64,000 bases of DNA, from assembly GCA_964574935.1 (NCBI GenBank), contig CAZNOZ010000008.1:10219-74218 (forward strand). Direction: 5' to 3'. This DNA is from JBBECE01 sp964574935. GTDB taxonomy: Bacteria > Pseudomonadota > Alphaproteobacteria > Rhizobiales > Devosiaceae. Below the pieces are notes generated by a model. It made no database searches. It was not told where the DNA came from and saw nothing but the letters and a program-made list of their open reading frames with translations. The translations under genes were made by a program, and so were the position numbers. The stretch's first letter is position 1, and every line of letters starts with the position of its first letter. Below are positions 24,155 through 31,382 of the stretch, piece by piece.

Positions 24155-24470
24155 AACCGCTCTGCCAGCCCCGGAGCCTGCCCTCGGGCTCGACCCGAGG
24201 GGCGCGAGGACACACAGAGCTTTCAGAGCGGGCCGGGGCAACAAAAAAAGAGCCGTGCGAGCACGGCTCTCGAAAGTTGACCTCGGAGGCGTCAAACAGA
24301 GGGAGGAAACCGCTCTGCCAGCCCCGGAGCCTGCCCTCGGGCTCGACCCGAGGGGCGCGAGGACACACAGAGCTTTCAGAGCGGGCCGGGGCAACAAAAA
24401 AAGAGCCGTGCGAGCACGGCTCTCGAAAGTTAACAGGGAGGCGTCAAACAGAGGGAGGAAACCGCTCTGA
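24155..24470. repeat. Tandem 153/152-bp duplication with a partial third copy
   Basis: Copy 1 spans 24155-24307 and copy 2 spans 24308-24459; both begin AACCGCTCTG. A third partial copy of about ten bases begins at 24460. The copies are nearly identical, differing mainly around 24279-24286 versus 24431-24437 (GACCTCGGAGG against AACAGGGAGG). Each carries an 8-bp hairpin CCCTCGGG-CTCGA-CCCGAGGG, an A-tract, and a terminator stem. No protein-coding signal was seen in it. Confidence 0.9.
24243..24330 (-). ncRNA. Candidate small RNA B with CCUCC motifs (copy nearer rcdA)
   Basis: On the minus strand this copy contains CCTCCCTC (complement of 24299-24306), GCCTCC and then GAGAGCCGTGC-TC-GCACGGCTCT with seven Ts, a textbook rho-independent terminator. 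The CCUCC motifs are anti-Shine-Dalgarno-like, as in several alphaproteobacterial small-RNA families. Upstream of AACCGCTCTG this copy differs from copy A, so its 5' end and promoter are not visible; it might depend on read-through from copy A. The 5' end given is by analogy only. Confidence 0.5.
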
Positions 24471-24483
24471 AAGATCCAGATCG
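24396..24483 (-). ncRNA. Candidate small RNA A with CCUCC motifs, CtrA-linked promoter
   Basis: On the minus strand a promoter (-35 TTAACA, -10 AATTAT, 17-base spacer) predicts a start near 24483. The product of about 88 nt would run CGATCTGGATCTTTCAGAG, then CCTCCCTC and GCCTCCC, and end in the same terminator as copy B (stem 24402-24423 and T7). Two CCUCC motifs lie single-stranded before the terminator, a form typical of trans-acting RNAs that pair with ribosome-binding sites. No open reading frame with a ribosome-binding site is present. Transcription is inferred from sequence only. Confidence 0.58.
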
Positions 24484-24489
24484 CTCTGG

Positions 24490-24518
24490 ATAATTGGAGG
24501 TTAACGACAAAGTGTTAA
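24490..24518 (-). promoter_or_regulatory. Predicted promoter of candidate small RNA A
   Basis: Minus-strand -35 TTAACA (complement of 24513-24518) and -10 AATTAT (complement of 24490-24495) are 17 bases apart. The -35 hexamer is contained in one half of the CtrA box at 24515-24530, the arrangement of CtrA-activated promoters. Confidence 0.5.
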
Positions 24519-24530
24519 TTTTATCTTAAC
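24515..24530. promoter_or_regulatory. CtrA-binding box upstream of the small-RNA unit
   Basis: TTAA-TTTTATC-TTAAC on the plus strand, which reads TTAA-GATAAAA-TTAAC on the minus strand, so both orientations match the consensus. Additional TTAAC half-sites lie at 24501 and 24544. The box is downstream of the DUF1192 gene and convergent with nothing coding, so the small-RNA unit is its most likely target. Confidence 0.7.
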
Positions 24531-24616
24531 GGGAAGCGATTGCTTAACCCTGCCGGGGACGCGCCCCGGTCACCGGCCGGTCCGGGCTCTGCGACGGCGC
24601 GCCGTCCGCCGCCGCT

Positions 24617-24802
24617 TCACGACTTGAAGAACCCTTCCGCCTCGGACCGGTGCGCCGTTTTCGCCGCCATCGCCTCTTTCAGGCGCGCCATCTCCGCCTC
24701 CAGCAGCGCGATTCGCTGGCTCAGTTCCTCCACCGACATGGCGTCGAGCTCCATGCCGATCTCATGGCTCGTGGGCCGCTTGACCTCGTCGTCCTCGTCC
24801 AT
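24617..24802 (-). CDS. DUF1192-family small protein
   Basis: A 61-residue acidic helical protein: MDEDDEVKRPTSHEIGMELD, then MSVEELSQRIALLEAEMARL and a short tail ending EGFFKS. DUF1192 is conserved in Rhizobiales and regularly found close to RcdA-type and NAD(P)H-quinone oxidoreductase genes, as here. Function unknown. The ATG at 24802 follows a GGAGG sequence. It runs divergently from the quinone oxidoreductase gene. Confidence 0.82.
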   Translation of the reverse strand: MDEDDEVKRPTSHEIGMELDAMSVEELSQRIALLEAEMARLKEAMAAKTAHRSEAEGFFKS

Positions 24803-24874
24803 GGCGCGCCTCCCTGGCCGCAATTTTAGCCCCTGCCGCTTGCCGGGAAAACCTCGATGACTATCGTGGCGTGC

Positions 24875-25876
24875 ATGGCCGACATTCCCACCGCCATGCG
24901 CGCCGTCGCCGTCAGCCGTCCCGGCGGCCCGGAGGTCCTCGAACTCATCGAGATGTCGACGCCTTCCCCCGGCCCCGGCGAGGTTCTCATCGAGGTAGCC
25001 GCCGCCGGCCTCAACGGCGCCGACCGCTTCCAGCGCCGCGGCCGCTACGATCCCCCGCCCGGTGCTTCGCCGCTGCTCGGCCTCGAGGTCGCCGGGACCG
25101 TCGTCGGGCTCGGCGCCGGGGTCGACCCGGCCGCGATGGGCGCCGAGGTCGTGGCGCTCGCCAACGGAGGCGGCTACGCCGAATACGCCGCGATCGCCGC
25201 CGGCCAGGTCCTGCCGCTGCCCACGGGCTGGTCCATGCTCGAGGGCGCGACCCTGCCCGAGACCTTCTTCACCATCCAGCAGACGCTCATCGAGCATGCG
25301 GGCCTGACCGCCGGCCAGACCCTGCTCGTCCATGGCGGGGCCGGCGGCATCGGAGCCACCGCCATCCAGATCGCCCGCCTGCACGGCGCCATCCCCTTCG
25401 CCACCGTTTCCTCGCCGGAGAAGGCCGACTATGCCCGCGCCATGGGCGCCGAGGCGACCATCGACCACACCTGCGAGGACTTCGTCGCCCGCATCGAGGC
25501 GCTCACCGGCGGCGCCGGCGCCGACATCGTCATCGACGTGGTGGGCGGCGCCAATGCCGACAAAAACCTGCACGCGGTCGCCCGGGGCGGCACCATTGTC
25601 CAGCTCACCGCCCTCGCCGGTCCCGGCGAGGTCGACCCCGGTCTTCTGGTCGCCAAGGGGCTCACCTGGTTCGGCTCGACCCTCCGTCCCCAGTCCGCCG
25701 AGGCCAAGGCCCGCTGGGCCGCGTCCCTCATGAAAGAAGTCTGGCCGGCCATCGAAGACGGACGGATCAGAAAGCCCCGCCTCCTCGCCTTCGACTTCGC
25801 CGACGCCGTCGCCGCCCACCGCGCCTTCGACGACCGCGGCCACTTCGGCAAGATCGTGCTCGAAGTCGCCCGCTGA
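24875..25876 (+). CDS. NAD(P)H quinone oxidoreductase (MDR superfamily)
   Basis: Zinc-free medium-chain reductase of the quinone oxidoreductase type, 333 residues. The catalytic half begins MRAVAVSRPGGPEVLELIEM; the Rossmann fold has LLVHGGAGGIGATAIQIARL near residue 150. The end is LLAFDFADAVAAHRAFDDRG. It lacks the Cys/His catalytic zinc ligands. The start could be the ATG at 24857 or 24875; neither has a strong ribosome-binding site and the second gives the more usual N-terminus. It lies between DUF1192 (divergent) and trcR (downstream, 137 bases). Confidence 0.88.
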   Translation: MADIPTAMRAVAVSRPGGPEVLELIEMSTPSPGPGEVLIEVAAAGLNGADRFQRRGRYDPPPGASPLLGLEVAGTVVGLGAGVDPAAMGAEVVALANGGGYAEYAAIAAGQVLPLPTGWSMLEGATLPETFFTIQQTLIEHAGLTAGQTLLVHGGAGGIGATAIQIARLHGAIPFATVSSPEKADYARAMGAEATIDHTCEDFVARIEALTGGAGADIVIDVVGGANADKNLHAVARGGTIVQLTALAGPGEVDPGLLVAKGLTWFGSTLRPQSAEAKARWAASLMKEVWPAIEDGRIRKPRLLAFDFADAVAAHRAFDDRGHFGKIVLEVAR

Positions 25877-26013
25877 GACGCCCCGCTTGCCCGGCGTCCC
25901 CTCACAATCCGGTTGCGCGGCAAAAGCCCCTCGCCTATATGTGCGCCATTCCACGAACCGCTGGTTTCATGGGACGTGCGCGCCGAATTCCGCCGCACCT
26001 CCGAGGAGCGATT

Positions 26014-26751
26014 ATGGCCACTAGCTTGCTGATGCCCAAAGCCACCGCCGTGTGGCTGGTCGACAATACCTCGCTGACCTTCGATCAGATCGCCGCCTTC
26101 TGTACGCTGCATCCGCTCGAGGTGCAGGGGATCGCCGACGGCGACGTCGCCCTCGGCATCAAGGGCGTCAACCCGGTCCAGACCGGCCAGCTCACCCGCG
26201 AGGAGCTCGAGAAGGGCGAGGCCGATGCCGCCTACCGGATGCAGATTTCCGAGCCCAAGACCACGGTCCCCGAACTCAAGCGCAAGGGGCCGCGCTACAC
26301 GCCCGTCTCCAAGCGCCAGGAAAAGCCCAACGCCATCCTGTGGCTGGTGCGCAACCATCCCGAACTCAAGGACTCCCAGATCATGCGCCTGGTCGGCACC
26401 ACCAAGCCGACGATCGACGCGGTTCGCGAGCGCACCCACTGGAACGCCGCCAACCAGACCCCGACCGACCCCGTCACCATCGGCCTGTGCACCCAGATCG
26501 AACTCGACGCCGAGGTCCGCAAGGCCGCCGCCGAGGCTCCGCCGCCCGATGTTGCCGACCAGGGCACCGGCCTGATGAGCGCCGAGGAGGCCCTCGCCCG
26601 CGCCGAGGCCGAGGCGGCCCTGCAGCCCACCACCGGTTTCACGACCGGGCCCGGTGGCGCCGCCGAGCCCGCCGAGGAGCAGTTCGACGCCGATTCGGTG
26701 TTCGCCTCGCTCAAGTCGCGCAAGAAGCCCGCCACCGACTCCAAGAGCTGA
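26014..26751 (+). CDS. trcR: DUF1013-family cell-cycle regulator TrcR
   Basis: DUF1013 proteins are annotated as the cell-cycle transcriptional regulator TrcR in alphaproteobacteria. The 245-residue product starts MATSLLMPKATAVWLVDNTS with two helix-turn-helix-like segments (SLTFDQIAAFCTLHPLEVQG near 20-40; DSQIMRLVGTTKPTIDAVRE near 125-145) and the block RYTPVSKRQEKPNAILWLVR. The C-terminal 80 residues are acidic and Ala/Glu-rich. GAGGAG lies six bases before the ATG. Together with rcdA 2 kb upstream this makes the neighbourhood rich in cell-cycle genes. Confidence 0.85.
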   Translation: MATSLLMPKATAVWLVDNTSLTFDQIAAFCTLHPLEVQGIADGDVALGIKGVNPVQTGQLTREELEKGEADAAYRMQISEPKTTVPELKRKGPRYTPVSKRQEKPNAILWLVRNHPELKDSQIMRLVGTTKPTIDAVRERTHWNAANQTPTDPVTIGLCTQIELDAEVRKAAAEAPPPDVADQGTGLMSAEEALARAEAEAALQPTTGFTTGPGGAAEPAEEQFDADSVFASLKSRKKPATDSKS

Positions 26752-26769
26752 CCGCGCCGGCCTCGCCCC

Positions 26770-27531
26770 GTGTCGGCCGACATCGTCTTCGCGCTTGTCG
26801 CGGCGACCGCCGTGTTCGTCGTGGCGCTCGCCAAGTCGGGGCTGGTGGCCAGCCTGGGCATCCTCGGCGTGCCGATCCTGATCTTCGTCATGCCGGCCCG
26901 CGAGGCCGCCGGCGTCATGCTGCCGGTGCTGCTGGTCATGGACGCCATCGGGCTCCTCGCCTATCGCCGCGAGGTTCACTGGCCCAATCTCAGGACCCTC
27001 CTGCCCGGCGCCGCGATGGGGATCGGCATCGGGTGGCTGTTCTGGGCGATAACCTCGGAAAGCGCCGTGCGCCTGGCGATCGGCATCATCGCGCTGGCCT
27101 TCGTGCTCGACGAATGGCTGCCCATCCGCAAGCGACTCGAAGGACTGCCGCCCAACCGGCCGTGGGGGGTCTTCTGGGGTTCGGTGGCCGGCTTCACCAG
27201 CTTCGTCTCGCACGCCGGCAGCCCGCCCTTCCAGATCTACGTTCTGCCCCAGCGCCTGCCGCCGCCGATTTTCGCCGGCACCAGCGTCGTCTTCTTCGCC
27301 GTCGTCAATGCCCTCAAGGTCGGCCCCTATCTGGCGCTGGGCCAGATCAACACGGGCTCGCTGATCGTCTCGATGGCCCTGTTCCCGGTCGCCGTCGGCG
27401 GCATGCTGGTGGGCATCTGGGCGGTCCGCCGCGTCTCCCCGACGCTGTTCTACCGCCTCGCCTACGCCCTGGTCTTCGCCCTCGCCTTCAAGCTGATCTG
27501 GGATGGCGCGACGGGGCTTTGGTTCTCCTAG
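26770..27531 (+). CDS. TauE/SafE-family membrane permease
   Basis: A 253-residue polytopic membrane protein with about eight helices and the TauE/SafE (sulfite exporter, UPF0721) pattern: two homologous halves, ending GSVAGFTSFVSHAGSPPFQI, the most conserved block. These proteins export or import sulfur-containing anions, but the substrate is not inferable here. It starts with GTG 18 bases after trcR. A strong bidirectional terminator follows. Confidence 0.85.
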   Translation: MSADIVFALVAATAVFVVALAKSGLVASLGILGVPILIFVMPAREAAGVMLPVLLVMDAIGLLAYRREVHWPNLRTLLPGAAMGIGIGWLFWAITSESAVRLAIGIIALAFVLDEWLPIRKRLEGLPPNRPWGVFWGSVAGFTSFVSHAGSPPFQIYVLPQRLPPPIFAGTSVVFFAVVNALKVGPYLALGQINTGSLIVSMALFPVAVGGMLVGIWAVRRVSPTLFYRLAYALVFALAFKLIWDGATGLWFS

Positions 27532-27545
27532 GCGCCGGCACCAAA

Positions 27546-27571
27546 AAGGCCCCGGGAGGAGCCGGGGCCTT
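27546..27571. terminator. Bidirectional rho-independent terminator
   Basis: AAGGCCCCGG-GAGGAG-CCGGGGCCTT is a perfect 10-bp stem. On the minus strand it is followed by TTTTT after GGCC, ideal for terminating the YdcH-like gene at 27597; on the plus strand it can end the TauE-type gene. Confidence 0.85.
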
Positions 27572-27596
27572 CGCCATTCGCAATCGCTTTTTGTCT

Positions 27597-27773
27597 TCAG
27601 TGTCGCGATTCGCGCTCCAGGCGCGCAATCTCGTCCTTGATTTCCAGCTTTCTACGCTTCAGCGCCGTGATCAGAAGCGCATCGCGCGCCGGATGCTGCA
27701 TCTCCTCTTCGATCTTCGCTTCCAGGATTTGGTGACGACGTTCCAACGCGGCCAGATGGGACGCGGCTGTCAT
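27597..27773 (-). CDS. YdcH-like small helical protein (DUF465)
   Basis: A 58-residue protein, MTAASHLAALERRHQILEAK at the start and RDALLITALKRRKLEIKDEI near the end, the DUF465/YdcH helical hairpin. The family is widespread in alphaproteobacteria; function unknown. The ATG at 27773 gives the family N-terminus. It points away from a second DUF465 gene at 28029. Confidence 0.8.
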   Translation of the reverse strand: MTAASHLAALERRHQILEAKIEEEMQHPARDALLITALKRRKLEIKDEIARLERESRH

Positions 27774-28028
27774 GCGCAACTCCCTGAGATCGGTTTCGAT
27801 GACGATATGGTGACAAAAAAACCCGCCCTTGTCCAACGTCCGGCCGCTTGCGTGGTGGATAGTCGGTGAACCTATCCAACCCCTTGGCAAATCATAGCTT
27901 TTCCCCCTCCCCGGCACCCGTTCGGAAGCCAGCGGGCGCCGCGAATGCGGGGGGCAGTTCCGTCCGCGCGCCGGATGCGATAGCGTGTCGCCCCGCCGCC
28001 GAACGGGCGGGCGATCAATGATGGCGCC

Positions 28029-28244
28029 ATGCTGCCGCTGACCAAGGAACTTCAAGCCAGGCTCGGTCTGGAGCTCGCCGCCAAGCGCGCCGAACACGCC
28101 GATCTCGACGCCGCGATCTCGACAATGGTCGGCTCCGACACCGCCGACCAGATGCTCATCCAGCGCCTCAAGAAACGCAAACTCCTGCTCAAGGACCGCA
28201 TCGTCGAGCTCGAAAACCTCCTCCTGCCCGATATCATCGCCTGA
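28029..28244 (+). CDS. YdcH-like small helical protein (DUF465), second copy
   Basis: A 71-residue DUF465 protein with the same helix-loop-helix design: LGLELAAKRAEHADLDAAIS and MLIQRLKKRKLLLKDRIVEL. It is divergent from the other YdcH-like gene by 255 bases and is clearly a paralogue (LxxxH plus LKxRKLxxKDxI). Function unknown. The N gap with 14-bp repeats follows at about 100 bases. Confidence 0.8.
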   Translation: MLPLTKELQARLGLELAAKRAEHADLDAAISTMVGSDTADQMLIQRLKKRKLLLKDRIVELENLLLPDIIA

Positions 28245-28348
28245 CCGCCCGGCCCCCCTCCGATACCCCGAAGGTCCCCCGCTTGCACTGAGCCCCCGGT
28301 TGGCGGAGATTGGCCCCGCGCCCCGCTCCCTTCCCTCCGACAGCCACA

Positions 28349-28502
28349 GTCCAAGAGCCACTGTCCAAGAGCCACNNNNNNNNNNNNNNNNNNNNNNNNN
28401 NNNNNNNNNNNNNNNNNNNNNNNNNNNNNNNNNNNNNNNNNNNNNNNNNNNNNNNNNNNNNNNNNNNNNNNNNNNGTCCAAGAGCCACTGTCCAAGAGCC
28501 AC
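28349..28502. repeat. 14-bp tandem repeat array interrupted by an assembly gap
   Basis: Units of GTCCAAGAGCCACT lie at 28349-28362 and 28363-28375 before the gap and at 28476-28489 and 28490-28502 after it, in the same phase. The array runs to six bases before the antiporter ATG. The true copy number is unknown because the N run hides it. It behaves like a minisatellite and probably collapsed in assembly. Confidence 0.9.
28376..28475. other. Assembly gap (100 N) inside the 14-bp repeat
   Basis: One hundred Ns of unknown true length. Both edges are the same 14-bp repeat, so the missing sequence is most likely more copies rather than a gene. Confidence 0.95.
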
Positions 28503-28507
28503 GCCCG

Positions 28508-29710
28508 ATGAGCCACGACCTTGTGCTGATCACCATCGCCGGGCTGTTGCTGGCGGGCCTGGGGGTCGAATTGCTCGGCCGTCGCATCCGGCTGCCCCGG
28601 GTGACGCTGCTGGTGCTGCTGGGGATCATCGCCGGCCCGTCGGGGCTCGCTCTGCTGCCCGCTCAATCCGGCGACTGGTATCCGCTCCTGGCGGCCGTGG
28701 CGTTGGTCATGGTGGCGTTCCTGCTCGGCGGCCGCCTCACCCGCCGGACCCTTCTCCGCGAAGGCCGGCCGGTGCTGATGGTCTCCGGCGCCGCCGTCAT
28801 CGTCACCGCCATCATCGTCTTCGTTGGCCTGACTGCCATCGGCATCGACCCGATCCTGGCCCTCTTGCTGGCCGGCATTTCCACCGCCACCGATCCGGCG
28901 GCGACCGCCGACATCGTCGGCAAGGCGGGCGAGCGCCGGGCCTTCGGGCGCATCCTCCTGGGCGTGGTCACCATCGACGACGCCTGGGGGCTGATCGTCT
29001 TCTCGATCCTGCTCGCCATCGCCGACGCGTTCTCCGGCAACGACCCGGGCGGCTCGCTCACCATCGCCCTGCGCGAGATCGGCGGCGCCGCCGTCATCGG
29101 GGTCGCCATCGGGGTGCCGGCGGCCTATCTCACCGGTCGCCTGGAGCGCGGCGAGGCGACCCGCGTCGAGGCCCTCGGGATCGTACTGCTGACCGGCGGG
29201 GTGGCGCTCTTCTTCGACGTCTCGTTCCTTCTCACGGCGATGATCGTGGGGCTGGTGATCGCCAACCTCGCCCGCCACCACACCCGCCCCTTCCACGAGA
29301 TCCAGAATTTCCAGTGGCCGTTCATGCTGTTGTTCTTCGTGCTCGCCGGCGCCTCGCTCGACGTCGCCATGCTGCCCGCGATCGGCCTGGTGGGCATCGG
29401 CTACATTGTCCTGAGGACCGCCGGGCGGCTCGTCGGTGGCTGGCTGGGGGCCAGCCTGGCGAAGATGGCGCCCGTCGAACGCCGCTGGATGGGCGCCACG
29501 CTGATGCCCCAGGCAGGCGTCGCCATCGGCATGGCGCTGGTCGCCGCCGAATCCTTCCCCGCCTATTCCGACATCATCCTCGCGGTTGCCGTGGGCTCGA
29601 CGGTCGTCTTCGAGGTCGCCGGCCCGATCCTGACGCGGATCGCCATGGACCGGACCGGAGCGGCGGAATCGGCCGCTCCGAAACACGCCGGATTGCCGGC
29701 CTCGAAGTGA
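28508..29710 (+). CDS. Cation:proton antiporter (Na+/H+ exchanger domain)
   Basis: A 400-residue protein with about 12 membrane helices and the Na+/H+ exchanger fold: LLGRRIRLPRVTLLVLLGII early, GISTATDPAATADIV with the TDP motif near residue 122, then GVVTIDDAWGLIVFSILLAI carrying the DD pair of electrogenic antiporters. There is no regulatory C-terminal domain, so it is a minimal antiporter. The ATG at 28508 follows directly after the 14-bp repeat array, with no clear ribosome-binding site, so the leader is unusual. The transported ion cannot be called. Confidence 0.87.
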   Translation: MSHDLVLITIAGLLLAGLGVELLGRRIRLPRVTLLVLLGIIAGPSGLALLPAQSGDWYPLLAAVALVMVAFLLGGRLTRRTLLREGRPVLMVSGAAVIVTAIIVFVGLTAIGIDPILALLLAGISTATDPAATADIVGKAGERRAFGRILLGVVTIDDAWGLIVFSILLAIADAFSGNDPGGSLTIALREIGGAAVIGVAIGVPAAYLTGRLERGEATRVEALGIVLLTGGVALFFDVSFLLTAMIVGLVIANLARHHTRPFHEIQNFQWPFMLLFFVLAGASLDVAMLPAIGLVGIGYIVLRTAGRLVGGWLGASLAKMAPVERRWMGATLMPQAGVAIGMALVAAESFPAYSDIILAVAVGSTVVFEVAGPILTRIAMDRTGAAESAAPKHAGLPASK

Positions 29711-29981
29711 GCGCGGCCCGTCGGTTCGCCCGGGCATCGGACCCGCCCGCACGCGCCGGGTTTCGGCCGGCCTGACGCCGGTCGCCGCCGGGTGCCGGGC
29801 CCGGTTGCGCGGGGTCGATGCGCGCGTTTGCCCGCAAGAGCGTTTTCGCGCCCGAGGCTGGGTTTCGGCTTGCCGGACGCCGATTGACACCTACCTACAC
29901 CCCTATCACCCGCGCTGGCGTCGCGGCCGATCAGGCCGGGGTTTTGCCGCGGTACCGAAACCCGACACGAAGGAGACCCGA

Positions 29982-30518
29982 ATGAATACGCAACGCGCCT
30001 CATCCGCGATCGCCCGGTGGGTGTTCGCGGCAACCACCGCGCTTCTCGCGGCCTCCGCCGTCGCCCTGACGGCGTCCCCCGCCACCGCCCAGACTCGCCT
30101 GCAGGCCGGCGTGCTTGCCTGTTCCGGCGAAGGGGGCTGGGGCCTGATCATCACCTCCAGAAAAACCTTCACCTGCACCTTCTCCGGCGACGACGGCGCC
30201 GTGCGCGGTCAGTACACCGCGGTTATCAGAAGGGTCGGGATCGACCTCGGGAAGACCGGCAACACATCCCTGGTGTGGCTGGTGTTCGGCCCCGCCGACA
30301 TGGTGGGAGCCAATTTCGCCGCCGGCTCGCTTCAGGGCACCTATGTCGGGGTTGGCGCCGATGCGGCGGTGGGCGTCGGCCTTGGCGCCAACGCGCTGAT
30401 CGGCGGCGGCGCCGATTCCTTCGCCCTGCAGCCGGTTAGCGTCCAGGTGCAGACCGGGCTCAGTGTGTCGGCCGGCGTTCAACGCCTCGACCTCGACTAT
30501 GTCGGGCCGCTCGAGTAA
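29982..30518 (+). CDS. DUF992-family exported protein (copy 1)
   Basis: The 178-residue protein has a signal peptide (cut near SPATAQT) and the DUF992 core: LQAGVLACSGEGGWGLIITS, ITSRKTFTCTF, VRGQYTAVIRRVGIDLG, GTYVGVGADAAVGVGLGANA and FALQPVSVQVQTGLSVSAGV. DUF992 is a periplasmic family of unknown function. Strong ribosome-binding site AAGGAG seven bases upstream. A second copy lies at 33048. A terminator follows. Confidence 0.88.
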   Translation: MNTQRASSAIARWVFAATTALLAASAVALTASPATAQTRLQAGVLACSGEGGWGLIITSRKTFTCTFSGDDGAVRGQYTAVIRRVGIDLGKTGNTSLVWLVFGPADMVGANFAAGSLQGTYVGVGADAAVGVGLGANALIGGGADSFALQPVSVQVQTGLSVSAGVQRLDLDYVGPLE

Positions 30519-30536
30519 CGGCCCTTTCGCATTTCG

Positions 30537-30566
30537 CGTCCGCCGCACCCTCGCGGCGGGCGTTTT
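30537..30566 (+). terminator. Rho-independent terminator after DUF992 copy 1
   Basis: CGTCCGCCGC-ACCCTC-GCGGCGGGCG, a 10-bp stem with one G-T pair, is followed by TTTTCCC. It ends 48 bases after the DUF992 stop codon. Confidence 0.7.
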
Positions 30567-30630
30567 CCCTTCCCCCTTGCCCCTCCTTCCCCTTTCCGCT
30601 AATCCCCGTGCCTTCCTGAAGCGCCCGCGC

Positions 30631-30814
30631 CAGCCCGCCCGGCGNNNNNNNNNNNNNNNNNNNNNNNNNNNNNNNNNNNNNNNNNNNNNNNNNNNNNNNN
30701 NNNNNNNNNNNNNNNNNNNNNNNNNNNNNNNNNNNNNNNNNNNNGAGGGCAGACCAGCCGGCCCGGCGCGAGGGCACACCAGCTCGCCTGGCGCGAGGGC
30801 ACACCAGCCAACCC
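30631..30814. repeat. 25-bp tandem repeats interrupted by an assembly gap
   Basis: After the gap, units GAGGGCAnACCAGC(C/T)... repeat at 30745-30769, 30770-30794 and 30795-30814 (partial), each about 25 bp. The left edge (CAGCCCGCCCGGCG at 30631-30644) matches the second half of the unit. Nothing coding was seen between the DUF992 terminator and purE (30567-30887). Confidence 0.75.
30645..30744. other. Assembly gap (100 N) inside the 25-bp repeat
   Basis: One hundred Ns of unknown true length, flanked by 25-bp repeat units, so copies of the repeat are the likely missing content. Confidence 0.95.
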
Positions 30815-30887
30815 ATCCCCCTTGCCCCCCGCCGCGCCATCCGCTAATCCCCCGGCTTCCGAAAGCAGTGCCAAGGGGCCGCGCGAC

Positions 30888-31382
30888 ATGGCCGAAACCC
30901 CTGAAGTCGCCATCGTTATGGGCTCGCAGTCCGACTGGCCGACGATGCGCGCCGCCGCCGAGACCCTCGATGCCCTGAAGATCGACTACGAAGCGCGGAT
31001 CGTTTCCGCCCACCGCACCCCCGAGCGCCTCTACGATTTCGCCGCCTCGGCCGCCGACCAGGGCTTCAAGGTGGTCATCGCCGGGGCCGGCGGCGCCGCT
31101 CACCTGCCGGGCATGATCGCCTCGATGACGCTGCTGCCGGTCTTCGGCGTGCCGGTCGAAACCCACGCCCTGCACGGCCAGGACTCCCTGCTGTCGATCG
31201 TCCAGATGCCGGGCGGGGTGCCGGTGGGGACCCTCGCCATCGGCCCCGCCGGGGCGGTCAACGCGGCGCTCCTCGCCGCCGCGGTCCTCGCCCTCGAGGA
31301 CGAGGAGGTCGCCGAGGCGCTGGCCGACTATCGCCGCAACCAGACCGACACCGTGCCGCTCTATCCCGTCGATGACGATTGA
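30888..31382 (+). CDS. purE: N5-carboxyaminoimidazole ribonucleotide mutase PurE
   Basis: PurE rearranges N5-CAIR to CAIR in purine synthesis and forms octamers. The 164 residues show VAIVMGSQSDWPTMRAAAET at the start, VSAHRTPERLYDFA (the conserved SAHRTP loop), then VVIAGAGGAAHLPGMIAS and LHGQDSLLSIVQMPGGVPVG. The ATG at 30888 fits the family. It overlaps purK by 11 bases, a typical coupled pair. Confidence 0.96.
   Translation: MAETPEVAIVMGSQSDWPTMRAAAETLDALKIDYEARIVSAHRTPERLYDFAASAADQGFKVVIAGAGGAAHLPGMIASMTLLPVFGVPVETHALHGQDSLLSIVQMPGGVPVGTLAIGPAGAVNAALLAAAVLALEDEEVAEALADYRRNQTDTVPLYPVDDD

Noticed and set aside
24155..24470. CRISPR array
   Set aside because: The repeats are 153 bp and directly abutting, with no spacers and no cas genes; they are a tandem duplication with terminators.
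28349..28502. CRISPR-like short repeat array before the antiporter
   Set aside because: Units are only 14 bp and contiguous without spacers, so this is a minisatellite.
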